DNA from: Macrotis lagotis
Lineage: Eukaryota; Chordata; Mammalia; Peramelemorphia; Peramelidae
Direction: 5' to 3'
NCBI RefSeq assembly: GCF_037893015.1
Contig: NC_133659.1
Coordinates: 18,741,246 to 18,805,245 of the forward strand
Length of the DNA: 64,000 nt
In this document: positions 11,901 to 24,400 of the stretch, one piece after another
Layout: every line of letters starts with the position of its first letter
How positions within the stretch are numbered: the stretch's first letter is position 1
Position numbers and translations under genes: made by a program
The notes under the pieces: generated by a model
Told to the model about the DNA's origin: nothing
What the model saw: only the letters and a program-made list of their open reading frames with translations
Database searches by the model: none

Positions 11901-14900
11901 CTTAGTCTTTTTTGACTGACATTTGTTTAGTTCTGCTCTTTTTATCAAGGAAGTTTGAAAGTCCCCTATTTCATTAAAAATCTATCTTTCCCCCAAAAGA
12001 ATATACTTTATTTTACATAGTAGTTGATTCTTGATTGTGATCCAAGCTCCTTTGCCCTCCAAGATAGCATATTCCAGACTTTCCAGTCCTTTAATGTTGA
12101 AGCTGACTAGGGCGACTTGGCATTAAAACTACTTCTTTTAGTCTGCTTATAGTATTTTTCTCCATTAACTGATAATTCTGAAATTTGGCTCCAATATTCC
12201 TTGAAGTTTTGATTTTGGGATCTCTTTCTGGAAGGGATTTATGGATTATTTCAAAGACTATTTTATCTTCTTTTTCTGGGATGGTAGGGTAGTTTTCCTT
12301 GACAATTTCTTGAAAGACATTGTCCAACCTCTTTTTTATTGTAGCATTCAGATAAACCAATATTTCATTAATTATCTCTCCCAGATTTCTTTTCCTGATC
12401 ATTTTCCCTAAAAGGTACTTAATCTTTTCTTCTATTTTTGCAATCTTTTGGTATTATTTGATGGAATCTTGGTGTCTCATGAAGTCCATTTGTCTAATTC
12501 TAATTTTTAGGGTTCTATTTTCTTCAGTTAGTTGTGTTTCCTTTTCTGTTTGGTCAGTTTTACTATTAAAGGAGTTGATAATTTTTTCCATTTGGACTAT
12601 TTTACTTTTATTGTTTTCTTCGGTCATTTTTTTCATAACTCTTATATCACTCTCATTTCTTTTCTCAATTTTTCTTCATTCTCTTTCCTCTGATTTTTAA
12701 ATCCTTTTTGAGCTCTTCCAAGTGATCTTTTTGGATTTGGGACCAATTCATAATCCCCTTTGAAATTTCACATATAGGGTTTTTCTCACTGTTTTTTTCC
12801 TTCTGAGAGGGTGTTTTTATTTTCCTTAGCAGCACAGTAACTTTTTTTGGTTAGCAATTTTTTGCTTTATTGCTTATTTTGAAAGTTGAGCTCTGCTCCT
12901 GAGGCACAGTCCCAAGATTTTTGTCCTGGTAACCAGGGTCTGGTTCTGGCTTTATACTTTGGTGTTTCAGATGCTCAAAGTTTGCTTCCAGTGTTTAGGT
13001 AGCCTACCCCAGTCCTGCCTAGGGCATCAGAATTCCTGGACATGATCTTTGCCTTTGGATCTGGGAATGGGACTCTCATCCCTGGCCTGCTGAGCCAGGA
13101 CCTGAGCTGCCCTGTGACTAAGAGTCTCCTGCTGATTTTCTAGTTTCCCAGATTACCCACATGAGAGATACCTTTTTCTGAAGTTCCTCCAAGATATCTT
13201 GAGCTGAAAAGTTTCATTCTTTGTTTTTTGAGGGTTCTGTCCCTTCAGAGTCTACTGAGAGGATTCATTTAAAGTTGTTTTGGGAATAGCATTAGGAGCT
13301 TCCTAGCTTCTCGCATCACCTTGGTGCTGATCAAGAATTCCCTTAGTGAGGTTTCTGAGAAAACTAGAAACATTCAGCAGGAGAGGCACCAGAAATATCA
13401 GGAATGTCATCCTGGAAGCACCTTAACCTAAACTTAATTGTTGGCCAGGACTATCTTCATTTAGGTGGCTAAGGGTTCTCTTGCATACAACCTATCCCAG
13501 TGCCTGTGTTAAGACTGTCAGTTTCCCAAACTTTATTCAGTCAGTATTAACTGGCCCACCATTATGTCATCCCCCTGCCCAGGAGCCCCATCAGGAGGAA
13601 GGAGGTAGTCAGTCAGGTGATACAGAGCATGAAGAGCTGGTTCACAAAGACCTCAGCTCCAATCTAGCCTCAGGCACTTAAGGCCTCTGTGATCCTAAGC
13701 AAGCAGATGTGTTTTCTTCACTGTAAAATGATACACCTGACTCAGAAGGTTAATAAGGATCATAGGACATAATATTTCTAAAATGCCTAGCATAGTTTCT
13801 GGCTCATGGTGCTTAAGAAATGTTTATTTGGGGGCAGCTAGATGGGGCAGTAGATAAAGCACAGGCCTTGGAGTCAGGAGGACCTGGGTTCAAATCCGGT
13901 CTCAGAAACTTAATAATTACCTAGCTGTGTGGCCTTGGGCAAGACACTTAACCCCGTTTGCCTTACAAAAAAACCTTAAAAAAAAGAAACATTTATTCTC
14001 TTCCTTTCCTTTTTGCTTTACCAGTTAGAGTCCTCTTTGGAAAGACCAATTTTTTTGGGGGGGGGATGGTTTGAAACTGTTTGATCCCTTCCCATATCAT
14101 TAAAAAGCAACATATCTTTAAACAATTCTTTCCTTCAGCACTATCCAAACCATCTAAGTCTTAGTTCCCAAACTTTCCATAGTAAAATATTTCCTGGGAA
14201 AGGGTCCCTTTTCTACAATCTCCCATTCTTAATTAGAGAAAAATGGAGTTAACTGTTTAATACCGTGCTGTCAGCAAGGTAGAGGGTTCTTATCTTTTTC
14301 AGATGACATTAAGTTAAAATAATGACAATGAGCCTGATTGTAGCAATTCTGCAATCATAGACCAAAACATTTTCACCCTGCCTGAACCATTACATTGATG
14401 AAGTCAGCAAAAGTCTTGTTAGATAGCTTAGGCCATTTAAAGTGAATCCGACCATCAAGATTAGGACCTGGGCTATCTTCTCCAAAGGAGAAAATTGTCC
14501 CACAGTCAGCCATCTCTGATTAAGGAAATCAGAAACTCAACTAATGCAGCCCAAAGGATAGTCTACTTAGAGACCCTAAAACTTCTGAGCTATGACATCT
14601 CCTTTTGTCTTTAGGACTTCCAGGTCTTTTCATATGCTCTGTAATTAAACTTTAGGTGTTGCTTCACCAGTTAATATGTAGGTTCCTTGGGTGTAGAAAT
14701 TCATACTATTTGTATAACCCAGCACAGTGTTTACCACATAGTAGGTGTTTTTTAAGTGCTCATTTAATTGAATTCCATTACTGCTAGGGGGAATAGCCAT
14801 AATAAGGAAATTATGGATCTTTTGAAATATTGACAAAATTGTTATTGATGTGAATATTATTTTAATTATTAATTTAGGTTTAGTCATGTCTAATGGACAA

Positions 14901-15369
14901 GAATGGAAATATCAAAGAAGATTTGCCTTAATGACCCTAAGAAACTTTGGTTTGGGAAAGAGGACTGTGGAAGATGGGATCCGGGAGGAGGCCCGGTATC
15001 TCACTGAGGTGATTGGGGAAGAAAAAGGTAAGTACTGGTTAGGCAGAGCTGTTTTCACTGGCTCCTGGTTGCCCTTATGGGCAAATGATCATTAAAAATA
15101 ATCTGTAACTGTGGGTGGAAGGAGCTGGGAAAGAGATAAAGAAAAAAAAATGTCTTACCCTATACCTGAATGTTTTCAAAGATCCAACACTGTCCTCTAA
15201 GAAGAAACGAAGCCTTAAGAAAAGAAAAGAACCCTTGATGGTACATTCTCTTGAATTCCATTATAATTATTTTCTGCCATCAACACATAGATCTTATATG
15301 TCTCAGTTCTTCAAACGCCACACCTTGAATCTTGCCTTAGCTCTCCACTCCATGAATTTCCTACATGCA

Positions 15370-15413
<44 letters not shown>

Positions 15414-18400
15414 GCTTGCCTCTATTCACTCTTGCTACTCTTCTCTTTTTTCTTCACAATCATCCTCTTTCTACAGACTGAATGATTCCCTTTTTTTCAG
15501 AATCTTCCCTCTCATTCTTCTGTTTCCTTTCTCTTCTCCCTTGCTCACCTCTGTCTACTCCTAAAAGTTTGTGCATACATATGAAAACACATATTGTTGT
15601 CTTCATTTTGGAAATTTTTCAACCAATCGTTTATTTTCTTTCCTTCTTCTTCTTCCTTCCACTTGAAAAAAAACCAGTAAGAAACATACATAGTCAACAT
15701 AGGCAAGCAAAATAAATTCTTACCTTGGCCATACCCAAAAGCTGATTTCTCATTTTGTAACCTAAGTCCATGACCTGTCTGAAGGTGATGATGATGATGT
15801 TTGTCCTTAATTCTCAATGAAAATCATGACATCAGGGACATGAAGCCATGAAAAGCAAGTGAATTGAATTTGAGTGAGGGGGAGCTTTTCTAAGTCACCA
15901 GCCTTACTATCTCTTCCAGAGTTGTCTGACTCCAGTGGTCAGATATGAATCAGGATGACAGGAAATGAGCCTGGATACAAGACAATCGAGGTTAAGTGAC
16001 TTGCCCAAGGTCACAACAGATAGTAAATGCCAAGTGTCTCAGACCAGATTAGAATACAGGACTGGTGCTCTATTGATTCTTGGAAGGCAGACAACAGGTT
16101 TCATTGTTAGCCCTCTGGAATGCTGGTTGGATTGCATTGTCCAAAGTTCTTAAATTTATCCAGATTATCTTTTTTCTTTCACAATGTTCTTATTGTCGAC
16201 GTTGATTCTTCCACTTTTCCTCCTCTTTCCATGCTGCTTCTTTTTTCCTTCTCTTCCTCTTCCCATCCTCATACATTTTCCCTTTCTCCTCCTCTGTGGC
16301 TGCTTTTTCATATTATAGATTTAGGGTAAGAATGAACCTTGAAATCCATCAATCCAACCCTCTCTCCCCTTCTGCATATGGGTAAACTTAGGAGTGGACT
16401 AAGTGACTTGCCCAAGGTCAGTCAGTCAGTCAATAAATATTTATCAAGTGCCTATCATATTCCATATTGTATGATAAATTCTGGGAATATAACAAAAGGA
16501 AAAAGAGAGGCCTCATCCTCAAGGACTACCTAGTCTAAGAGCAAAACAATTTGCAAACAATTCTGTACAAAAACAATATAAACTGGATAAATTGGCAACA
16601 GTCCACTGTTGGAAACACAAAAGCTAAGGTCGCTTGAGGTAGGATGCGCCCTCCTGGCTCTAGGCCCAGGTTCTCTTCCTTATTCACCTTCTCATACTTA
16701 CTTTTTCATTCGAGCATCTCCAGGTACAATTTCAGCTTTACTACTCATATGCATGCAAGTAAGATGTATATAGCCAGGGGCATTGTTATAGGCATACAGA
16801 CATCTATGGGTACACATCAACTGGTGGGCCAGTGTCCATTATCCAGATGGGCACACTTTTGTGAGCCTATATACATGATATTTCAGATATAGAAACATAG
16901 ATAGAGGCTAGAAGGACCCTCAGTATTCTAGTTCAACCCCTTCATTTTACTGCTGAATAAATAGATGTAAAGCCAGATGAAGCAGTTTGCCCAAAGCCCC
17001 ATGGGTAACTTATATTGAAACAAAATATGCCAATTACACTCCAAGTCTTGATTGAAACATTGAAAAGTGGGCATAGTCTTTTGTTTGTTCTCACATCTAT
17101 TTAAGCAGTAGCTGCTTCTGGACAATGATAACAAATCAGATATGTGGTGGTAGGTGGGAAGGGGGCAAGGGAAGGGAAAAAATCCTTAGAAGAAAAGAGT
17201 AGAAAACTTTGCTATGTTCCCTTAAAGAATGTGAATGAGATGAAGTCACCTGTACCTTTTTCTTTTGATCAACAGGAAAGCCCTTTGACCCCCACTTTCA
17301 GATCAACAATGCTGTTTCCAATATCATCTGCTCCATCACTTTTGGGCATCGGTTTGAGTACCATGATTCTAAGTTTCGGGAACTGCTGAAGAGTTTGGAT
17401 GCGGTCACAGTGCTTGAAGCCACATGGCAGAGTCAGGTAACAGATCACCCACTTCCTGGGCAGGGCTGGCTCAGTCTCAGCTGGGTCTTTTACTTCCTCC
17501 ACCTGGAAAAACCCAAACAAACATGACTTTGGGAGGTTGGCAGGAGTTGAATCAGGTTATGGGTGAGTTCTTCAGTAACTCCATGAAAACGGCAGAGAAA
17601 TGAATCAAGATTTTTATAAATTGTGACATGAAAGAATCTGCCTCAGGACCCAAGGCTTTTCCAGAACACTGAGATCCCTGAATAATTGGAGTCAAATTTC
17701 TAAACAGTTTTAAGTTTTTATAAAATCTTTTCAAAGATGATCAATTTACAAATATTTATTAAGCAACTGTTGCAGGCTAAGTACTACACTAGGAGATGGG
17801 GAAACAATGACAGAAATAATCCCTGACCTCAGGTGGTTTACATTGTGTCAGAGGAGAAGACATGCCTCAAGTGAGTCTCAATGGCAAATAAAAAAATACA
17901 GTGAGAAAAGTTTTGGTCAGAGGGGCATTAGAAGCCAGAAGGATCGGAAAGGGCATCATGGAGAAGTCGCCTCTTGATCAGTTAAAGGAAAAGGAGGAAT
18001 TTTATTCTCACCTCTGTAGGGGAGAGAGAGACAGAGAGAGGAGGGGCAAAGAGAGTCACACAGATACCCATGGGGAGACAGATAGAGAGACAGAGAGAAA
18101 GAGACAAAGAGAGATAGGGAAGCATGGGGGTAGAGGAAGAGTGAGGGAGACAGGGAAGGAGAGAGAGTAAAGAAAGAGAGAGAGCAGAAAGAAGGTACAG
18201 AGACAGGCAGAGAAACAAAAAATAAGACAAAAGAAGAGACAATCAAGGAGACAAAGATCACTGAAGGGCTTTCATTTATTTCCAGTCACCTTTGCCCTGA
18301 CTGTCCCTCCCACCTCTAATACCTTCCCTCTTTACTCCCATCTTTTAGATTTTTTTCCAAGAATCAGTCCAAATTTCACCTTCTACTGAATGATGTCCTT

Positions 18401-21400
18401 TTTGCTCCCTCTAGCTGCCAGAACCTTCCACACTATTACCTTTCCCCCATTGTATATATCTTACATGTACCTTGTTATTTCTATAGTGTCTCTCCCATTT
18501 TAACATGAATGACACGAAGCCAGGTACCAGCATCTTTCTTTCTTCTTTACAGTCCCTAGCACATAATAACTACTTAATAAATATTTGCTGATTAACTGAA
18601 TTCTTTAGAAGCTCACAACAGCCCTTATCATCCCTTTTTTACAGTTAAGAAACTAAGGTTGAGAAAAGTCACTGAGTTAGCCCATAGTTAATAAGTATCT
18701 GAAGCAGAACTCTAACTCAGGTCTTCCTGAGTCTTACTCTGGCACTCTGTTTAGTATTCCTTCTAGTCAGTGAGTAAGCCTAACCAAAGAAGTCACTGGC
18801 TCAAGATTTCACTTAACTCCTCAGGAGGCTGGAAATGAAAAAAAAGGAGGGAAAAGGATGGATGATATTAGCTCTCATTTCCTTAAGAGAACAGTATGTG
18901 AACTCTGGAGAAGGGAATTTTGTGGAAAAATTAGAGGAACACATGTTTAAATGCTAGCCATTGTCCTAGAAAGAATCCCTCCCTTCCTTCTTTGAAGGAT
19001 GGGAGGCTGGCCAGCCTGGTGACATCTTGAAAGAATTATTTAAATCAAGACATGACTAAGAGACTGGTGATGAGACAAGAAATAGTTGGACATCAACTTG
19101 TGTGTTCAGAGAGCAACAGTATGGGAGAACAGACAGTGGTTATAGGAATGATGAATTTTAGAGTAGTAGATGTAGAATTAGGATAAATTCCATGACACAA
19201 AAGCAATGGTCAAGAACCCTGGCCTAACATAGGATGAGGAGGATGAAGAACTAGAACAGCCTACACATCTCTTCTTTCTTCCCCACCCATTTTATTTTAT
19301 TTAGGTCTTCAATATGTTTCCTCGGATAATGAAATTCCTGCCAGGAAGTCACCAGAAATGCTTTAGGGAATGGAGAAAGCTGGAGACTTTTGTAGAAGAT
19401 GAGATCAAACAACACAAGGAAAATCTGAATTCAGAGGAGACCCAGGACTTCATTGATGCCTACCTGAAGGAGCTGTCCAAGGTAATTAAGTAAACTCAGA
19501 AAATGGTCATTAGGTATTTAAACCCACCTCTCCCCCCAAAAGTGCATAGTTGGGGTATAAGTGAATTTAAATGTTTTAAATTTTACATCTTGTTCATAAT
19601 ATAAATATCTTTCCTCAATTACAACCCTGGAAGTAAAGCTTATATACAGAACTTGCTAGCGGAGACCTGATAATTTTAATTTAAAACTGGAAAGGACTTG
19701 GGGTCCCTTCATTGAATTCAACCCCCTAATTTTATAAGAAAGGAAACTTCTTATAAAGCCTAGAGAGGTTAGTTGACTTCCTCTAATTACACAGGTATTA
19801 GGAATCTGAGACTGAATTTGTATCCAGCTCTTTGTTTCCAAGTTCAATGTTCTTTTCATTAGAACATACTTTTATTGAAACTAAGTTTTGCCCCAGATGT
19901 TTTATCTCTATGAATTCATCTCCATCTTACTTTTTTCATCTATAATATTAGGATTTTCTAATTATCCTCTGTTCTACCAAGAATTGTGTTTTTATCCTTT
20001 GTAAACCTCACAAAACTATAAAAATATATCAAATTATCAGTCATAAATATGTGAACAAAATATAACCAACTCTGTGATATTGTACAATAGTCAAATAGGC
20101 CATTTCCCTCCTGAGTCCTGTAGAATCAGAATAAACATGTAATTTAGAAATATTTAGAAATAAAAATACTAAATTTTTAGTATTAGTATAAAAATACTAA
20201 GTTCTAATAACATTAGAATATAGATGATGTAAGTCAATATGTGGCCTCCAAGGGATCCTTACATCTGGTATAGTGGGCCCATTTCTATTTGAGTTTGATA
20301 TATTGGAGTTTCTTTCCAATTTCTAGATTTTATGATTGCATCCTAGCTAGTTCAAAAATGCTCGACCTCTATTTGAATTCCAGATCCTGAACTCTTCAAG
20401 CAAATTTACCTAGAAACAAACTATTTCTCTAAGTCTCAGTATCTCAGTATCTTCATTTGAAAAATATGATTGACGCTACCTACCTCACAGGATTATTAGA
20501 AAAGTACCTGACAAATTGCAAAGCATTTTACGACTATTACTTTTCTTATTATTAAAAGATTGAATCAATGAGGAAAAATATCTATTCTTCCCCAGCAAAA
20601 TAATAATGCTAAAAATGACAATAAGATGCATATGGTAGATCAAGGCTTACAAAATGTTTTATTTTTAATCCCCTCCGAGCAACATCGTGAGATAGCTAGC
20701 ACAGACTTTATCTCTAATTCACAGATGAAGAAACTGAAACTAAAAGAGATTAAAGGATTTGTCCAACAATCTTGGAGCCTGGACATATGGACCCAGATCT
20801 TTTGACTTGATGCTCCACTTTAAAAACATGAATCAGATGAAGGATGAACCCAGAACTAAAGGAAATTCATCTATATTGAATTCAGATAGAGCACAGAACT
20901 TAGGAAAACCTGAGTTCAGATCTGATCTCAGACACTAAGCCATGTGACCCAGGGAAAGTCATTTTAAAAAAAATCACTATTTACTTCACTTTCCTCAATT
21001 GTAAAATGAGGATAATAGGATTTCTCATAGGGTTGTTGTGGGAATCAAATAAAAATATATTTGGGAAACGGCACAGTGTTTAGAACATAACTGGGGCTGT
21101 ATAAAAATGCTACCTATTTTTATTCCCTATTTTATAATCAGATTCATTCATGTCAGAAGGAGAAATATTAGCAGTCATTAACAGGCATTTGAAGATCTAA
21201 ATAGATGGAAAGTGAAAATAATGAGAATGATCAAAGTAGAAGAGAAAAAAAGAAAAGAAAGGAGGAGGGGAAAGATGGGAAAGGAGGAGGAAAAGAGAAA
21301 AGGAATGAAAGAATGAAAAGAATGGAAAAAAGAAAGCAAAGGAGGAGGAGAGAGAAAAGAAGAAAAAAAGAGAATGAGCACAAGGAGGAGGAGAAGAAAG

Positions 21401-24400
21401 ATTTCAACTCAAAAATGGATGTAAATTCAATACAAATTTCCTTGGTCCTAGTATACTAAGCACCACTCCCCAGCACATAGTCTGATCAGACAATAGAAAA
21501 TTTCTTTGAAATCATAATCATCTTCTAAAAGACTGTCCCACAAGCACATTCTTTGTGTATGGTACAGGGTGGGGGTGTCAAAAGAGGAGTGCATACACAC
21601 AGGGTGAACAGTGGCATGAGGTAGAAAACAGTACATTCTAGTCAGGGCTCAGAATTCATGGTCTAGGTTTGTGATCTATTAGCCCTGTGACTCTGGGCAA
21701 ACCTTCCAATAGTCTTTGAGCTGCAGTCTTTGCTCTTTTCAGTTTTACAGTTTCTATAAAACAGTGATCTTATTTACCTGCATGGGTTTTGTGAGAAAAG
21801 GATTCACAGTAAGCTTCACGACCCAACAAAAATAGGAACTCTCCTAAGTAGAACCAAGATGGTGGAGAAAAGGCAGAAAATTACCTGAGTTCTCTCCAAT
21901 TTCCATAGAAATTACTTGAAATCAAGCCACAAAATGATTCTGGACAGAATCCAAAGAAGGATTTAAATAATTTTTCAGGTCAAAATAAGTTAGAAGATGG
22001 GGCAGCTAGGTGATGCAGTGGATAGAGCACTGACCCTGGAGTCAGGAGGATCTGAGTTCAAATCCAGCTGAGACACAATTACCTTGCTTTGTGATCTTAG
22101 GCAAGTCACTTAACCCCTTGCCTTATAAAAAAGTAAAAATAAATTAGAAGAGTAGCAGACAGGTCTTTATCATTTGCAAAAAACAGGAGCCTAATCCAGG
22201 GCAGGTAGTGTAAGAGCGAGCCAGTGGGAGGCCATAGTCCTAGTCTGGCTCCACAGGATAGTGGCATAGCAGACAAGCTGGGAGACCTGTAGCCAGGATG
22301 TACCAGGTGAGCTGCCAGCCTTGAAGTCTAGGCTGGACAATTGCAGCACAACAATGAAGCTGACAGCAACGTGTGCGGTAGGCAAGCTTCTACTGAAAAA
22401 AAAAAAGTCACTAGCCCCCCAGCCCCCAGCAGTGCCCCTTGAGTCCCAGAAGCAGAACTCAATTTTAAATAATCACAGCATAGACTGGAAAATGAGCAAA
22501 GGAACAAAGCAAGAAAGGTCTGATCATTGAAAGCTACTATGAAAGTCAAAACACGAACTAAGAAGAAGACAAGAATTGTGAAATATCAAAGGGAAATATG
22601 AACTGACTTGAAACCTAAAACATCCTCCTGAAGAAGTTCAAAAAGGATGGGCAGCTAGGTGGTGCAGTGGATAGAGCACCGGCCCCAAAGTCAGGAGGAC
22701 CTGAGTTCAAATCCAACCTCAGATACTTCGTGATTACCTGGCTGTGTGGCCTTGGGCAACTTAACCCCATTTGCCTTGCAAAAAAACTCAAAAAAAAACC
22801 CAAACAAACAAACAATCAAGCAAACAAAAATATATGGTACTGACTAAGAAATAAAATAGTAGATGAGTGGAATTGATTAGGTATACAAGACAGAGTAAAA
22901 GGCCATAGCAACCTATTGATTGATAATCCCAAAGACCCTAGCTTCCAGGATAAGAATTCATTTGACAAAAACTTCTGGGAAAACTGAAAAACAGTTTGAC
23001 AGAAACTAGAAAGAGAAAAACATATTAATACACCATTTGCCAGGATATGCTTAAAATGAGTACATCATTTAGAGAAAAGGGTGACACAATAAGCATCTTA
23101 GAAAATCAACAGCTTACCTGTCAGAACTATAGAAAAGGGAATAATTCATGATGAAACAAGAGATGCAATGATCAACTACGAATGACTTAGCTTGTCTCGG
23201 CAATACGATGATCCACAAGTCCAAAAGCCTCATGATGGAGAAAGAATGGATGGAATCTGAATGCAGATTAAAACACTATTTTAACTTTTTTATTCTTTAT
23301 TTCATTGTTTTATTCTTTTTCTTGTTTCTTCTTTCACAACATGACTAATATGGAAATGCTTCTCAAAAATGCAGAAAAATATCTTATGTTAGCAAGGGAA
23401 GGGAAGTTGGAGAAAGGGAGAAAATTTGGAACTCAAATTTTTTTTTATATTTAAAGTGTCTTTACATGTAGTTGGAAAAATATTTCAAAGAAAAAAATAA
23501 AAACTAATGTCTTTAGGAAGTTACTACATTATTGGGAAATTAAAGGGAAACCCAGGATCTGACACCTTGATTTTTTTCAAGGTTGCCTTGAAGGTGCAGC
23601 TCCTTATACTTGGAGAGAGTCAAAATTGTTTTCTGTATTAACCAACTGATCTTTGTCTTTTTCATTTAAGCATGATATCCATCCTAGTTTTAATGAAAAA
23701 AATTTAGTCTTTTGCACCCTGGACCTCTTCCTGGCTGGAACAGAAACAACTTCAACCACTTTGAGGTGGGGGCTGCTGTATATGGCCCTTAATCCAGAAA
23801 TTCAAGGTAGGGTGATGGCACCTGACTGCACACTTGTAGAATTCTGCCCAGGAGTTCCTATTTATAGAATGCTTAAAAGTTAGTCAAACACCTTATTTAC
23901 ATCATCTTCTTTCAATTCTGATTGGGCTGGAACATTGATTACCATTTTCACAATCATGTGGATCCATTTTTAACATCAAAATTTCTTCTGTGTATACTAT
24001 ATTCATTTTTTAAAAGCATCTCTTATATTTTTCCTTCCTATCTCATGATTTTCTTTCTTTGCCTTAGTCCTAATTCTTTTTACACAAAATGACTAATATG
24101 TAAGTATGTTAAACACAAATGCACAACATTGACCAGACTATTCACTGCCATGGGGAGGTGAAGGGTAAGGAAGTGGTAGAAAATATGTAATTTATAAATT
24201 TGCAAATGGATGAATGTTGAAAATCTACCCTAGCATATATTTGGAAAAATAAAATATCAATTAAAAATTTCTTTCAGCTCCCCATATGATGGTGGCTGCT
24301 GGCTAGGGGAGAAGAGAGCATAGAATGTGAGTTCTAAAGAAACATGTGAGTTCAGATCCTGCCTCAGACACATACTAATCATATAACACTGAGAAAATCA

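Larger units (their letters stand above)
6449..14877 (+). other. CYP2J intron 2
   Basis: An 8.4 kb intron, the longest of the gene. It holds antisense L1 pieces at 7430-8420 and 11050-11780, an RTE-like LINE at 8520-10565, an antisense ORF1-bearing element at 11780-13340, a MIR and a SINE. I see no gene or clear repeat in 6449-7430, 10566-11050 and 13998-14877. Confidence 0.85.
15028..17275 (+). other. CYP2J intron 3
   Basis: A 2.2 kb GT-AG intron holding the CA run, a composite SINE and an antisense L2. In 16640-17275 I see no gene; a MIR-like scrap lies near 16900-17000. Confidence 0.8.
17437..19304 (+). other. CYP2J intron 4
   Basis: A 1.9 kb GT-AG intron with antisense L2, a purine tract and a sense L2-like 3' end, listed separately. 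In 18600-19304 I see no gene or confident repeat. Confidence 0.8.
21848..23515 (+). mobile_element. Internally deleted L1 LINE
   Basis: It begins with the L1 5' UTR start AACCAAGATGGTGGAGAAAAG near 21853. At about 22850-23110 it jumps to a late ORF2 segment (CAAAGACCCTAGCTTCCAGG, GACAAAAACTTCTGGGAAAAC), and it ends with the L1 3' UTR (CACAACATGACTAATATGGA, then AATTTGGAACTCAAA and an A-rich tail). ORF1 and most of ORF2 are absent. Two SINEs inserted later at 21999 and 22649. Confidence 0.7.
19482..23670 (+). other. CYP2J intron 5
   Basis: A 4.2 kb GT-AG intron with MIR pieces at about 20440-20560 and 20880-21115, a GA tract, and an internally deleted L1 carrying two SINEs. In 19482-20430 I see AT-rich sequence and no gene. 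Confidence 0.8.

Noticed and set aside
17901-18261. Overlapping charged and Ser/Leu-rich ORFs on both strands
   Set aside because: They are frames through a GA-rich tract; purine-only codons rarely give stops. No splice or start context supports a gene.
21178-21459. Lys/Glu/Arg-rich ORF and its antisense partner
   Set aside because: A by-product of a purine-rich simple repeat in CYP2J intron 5.
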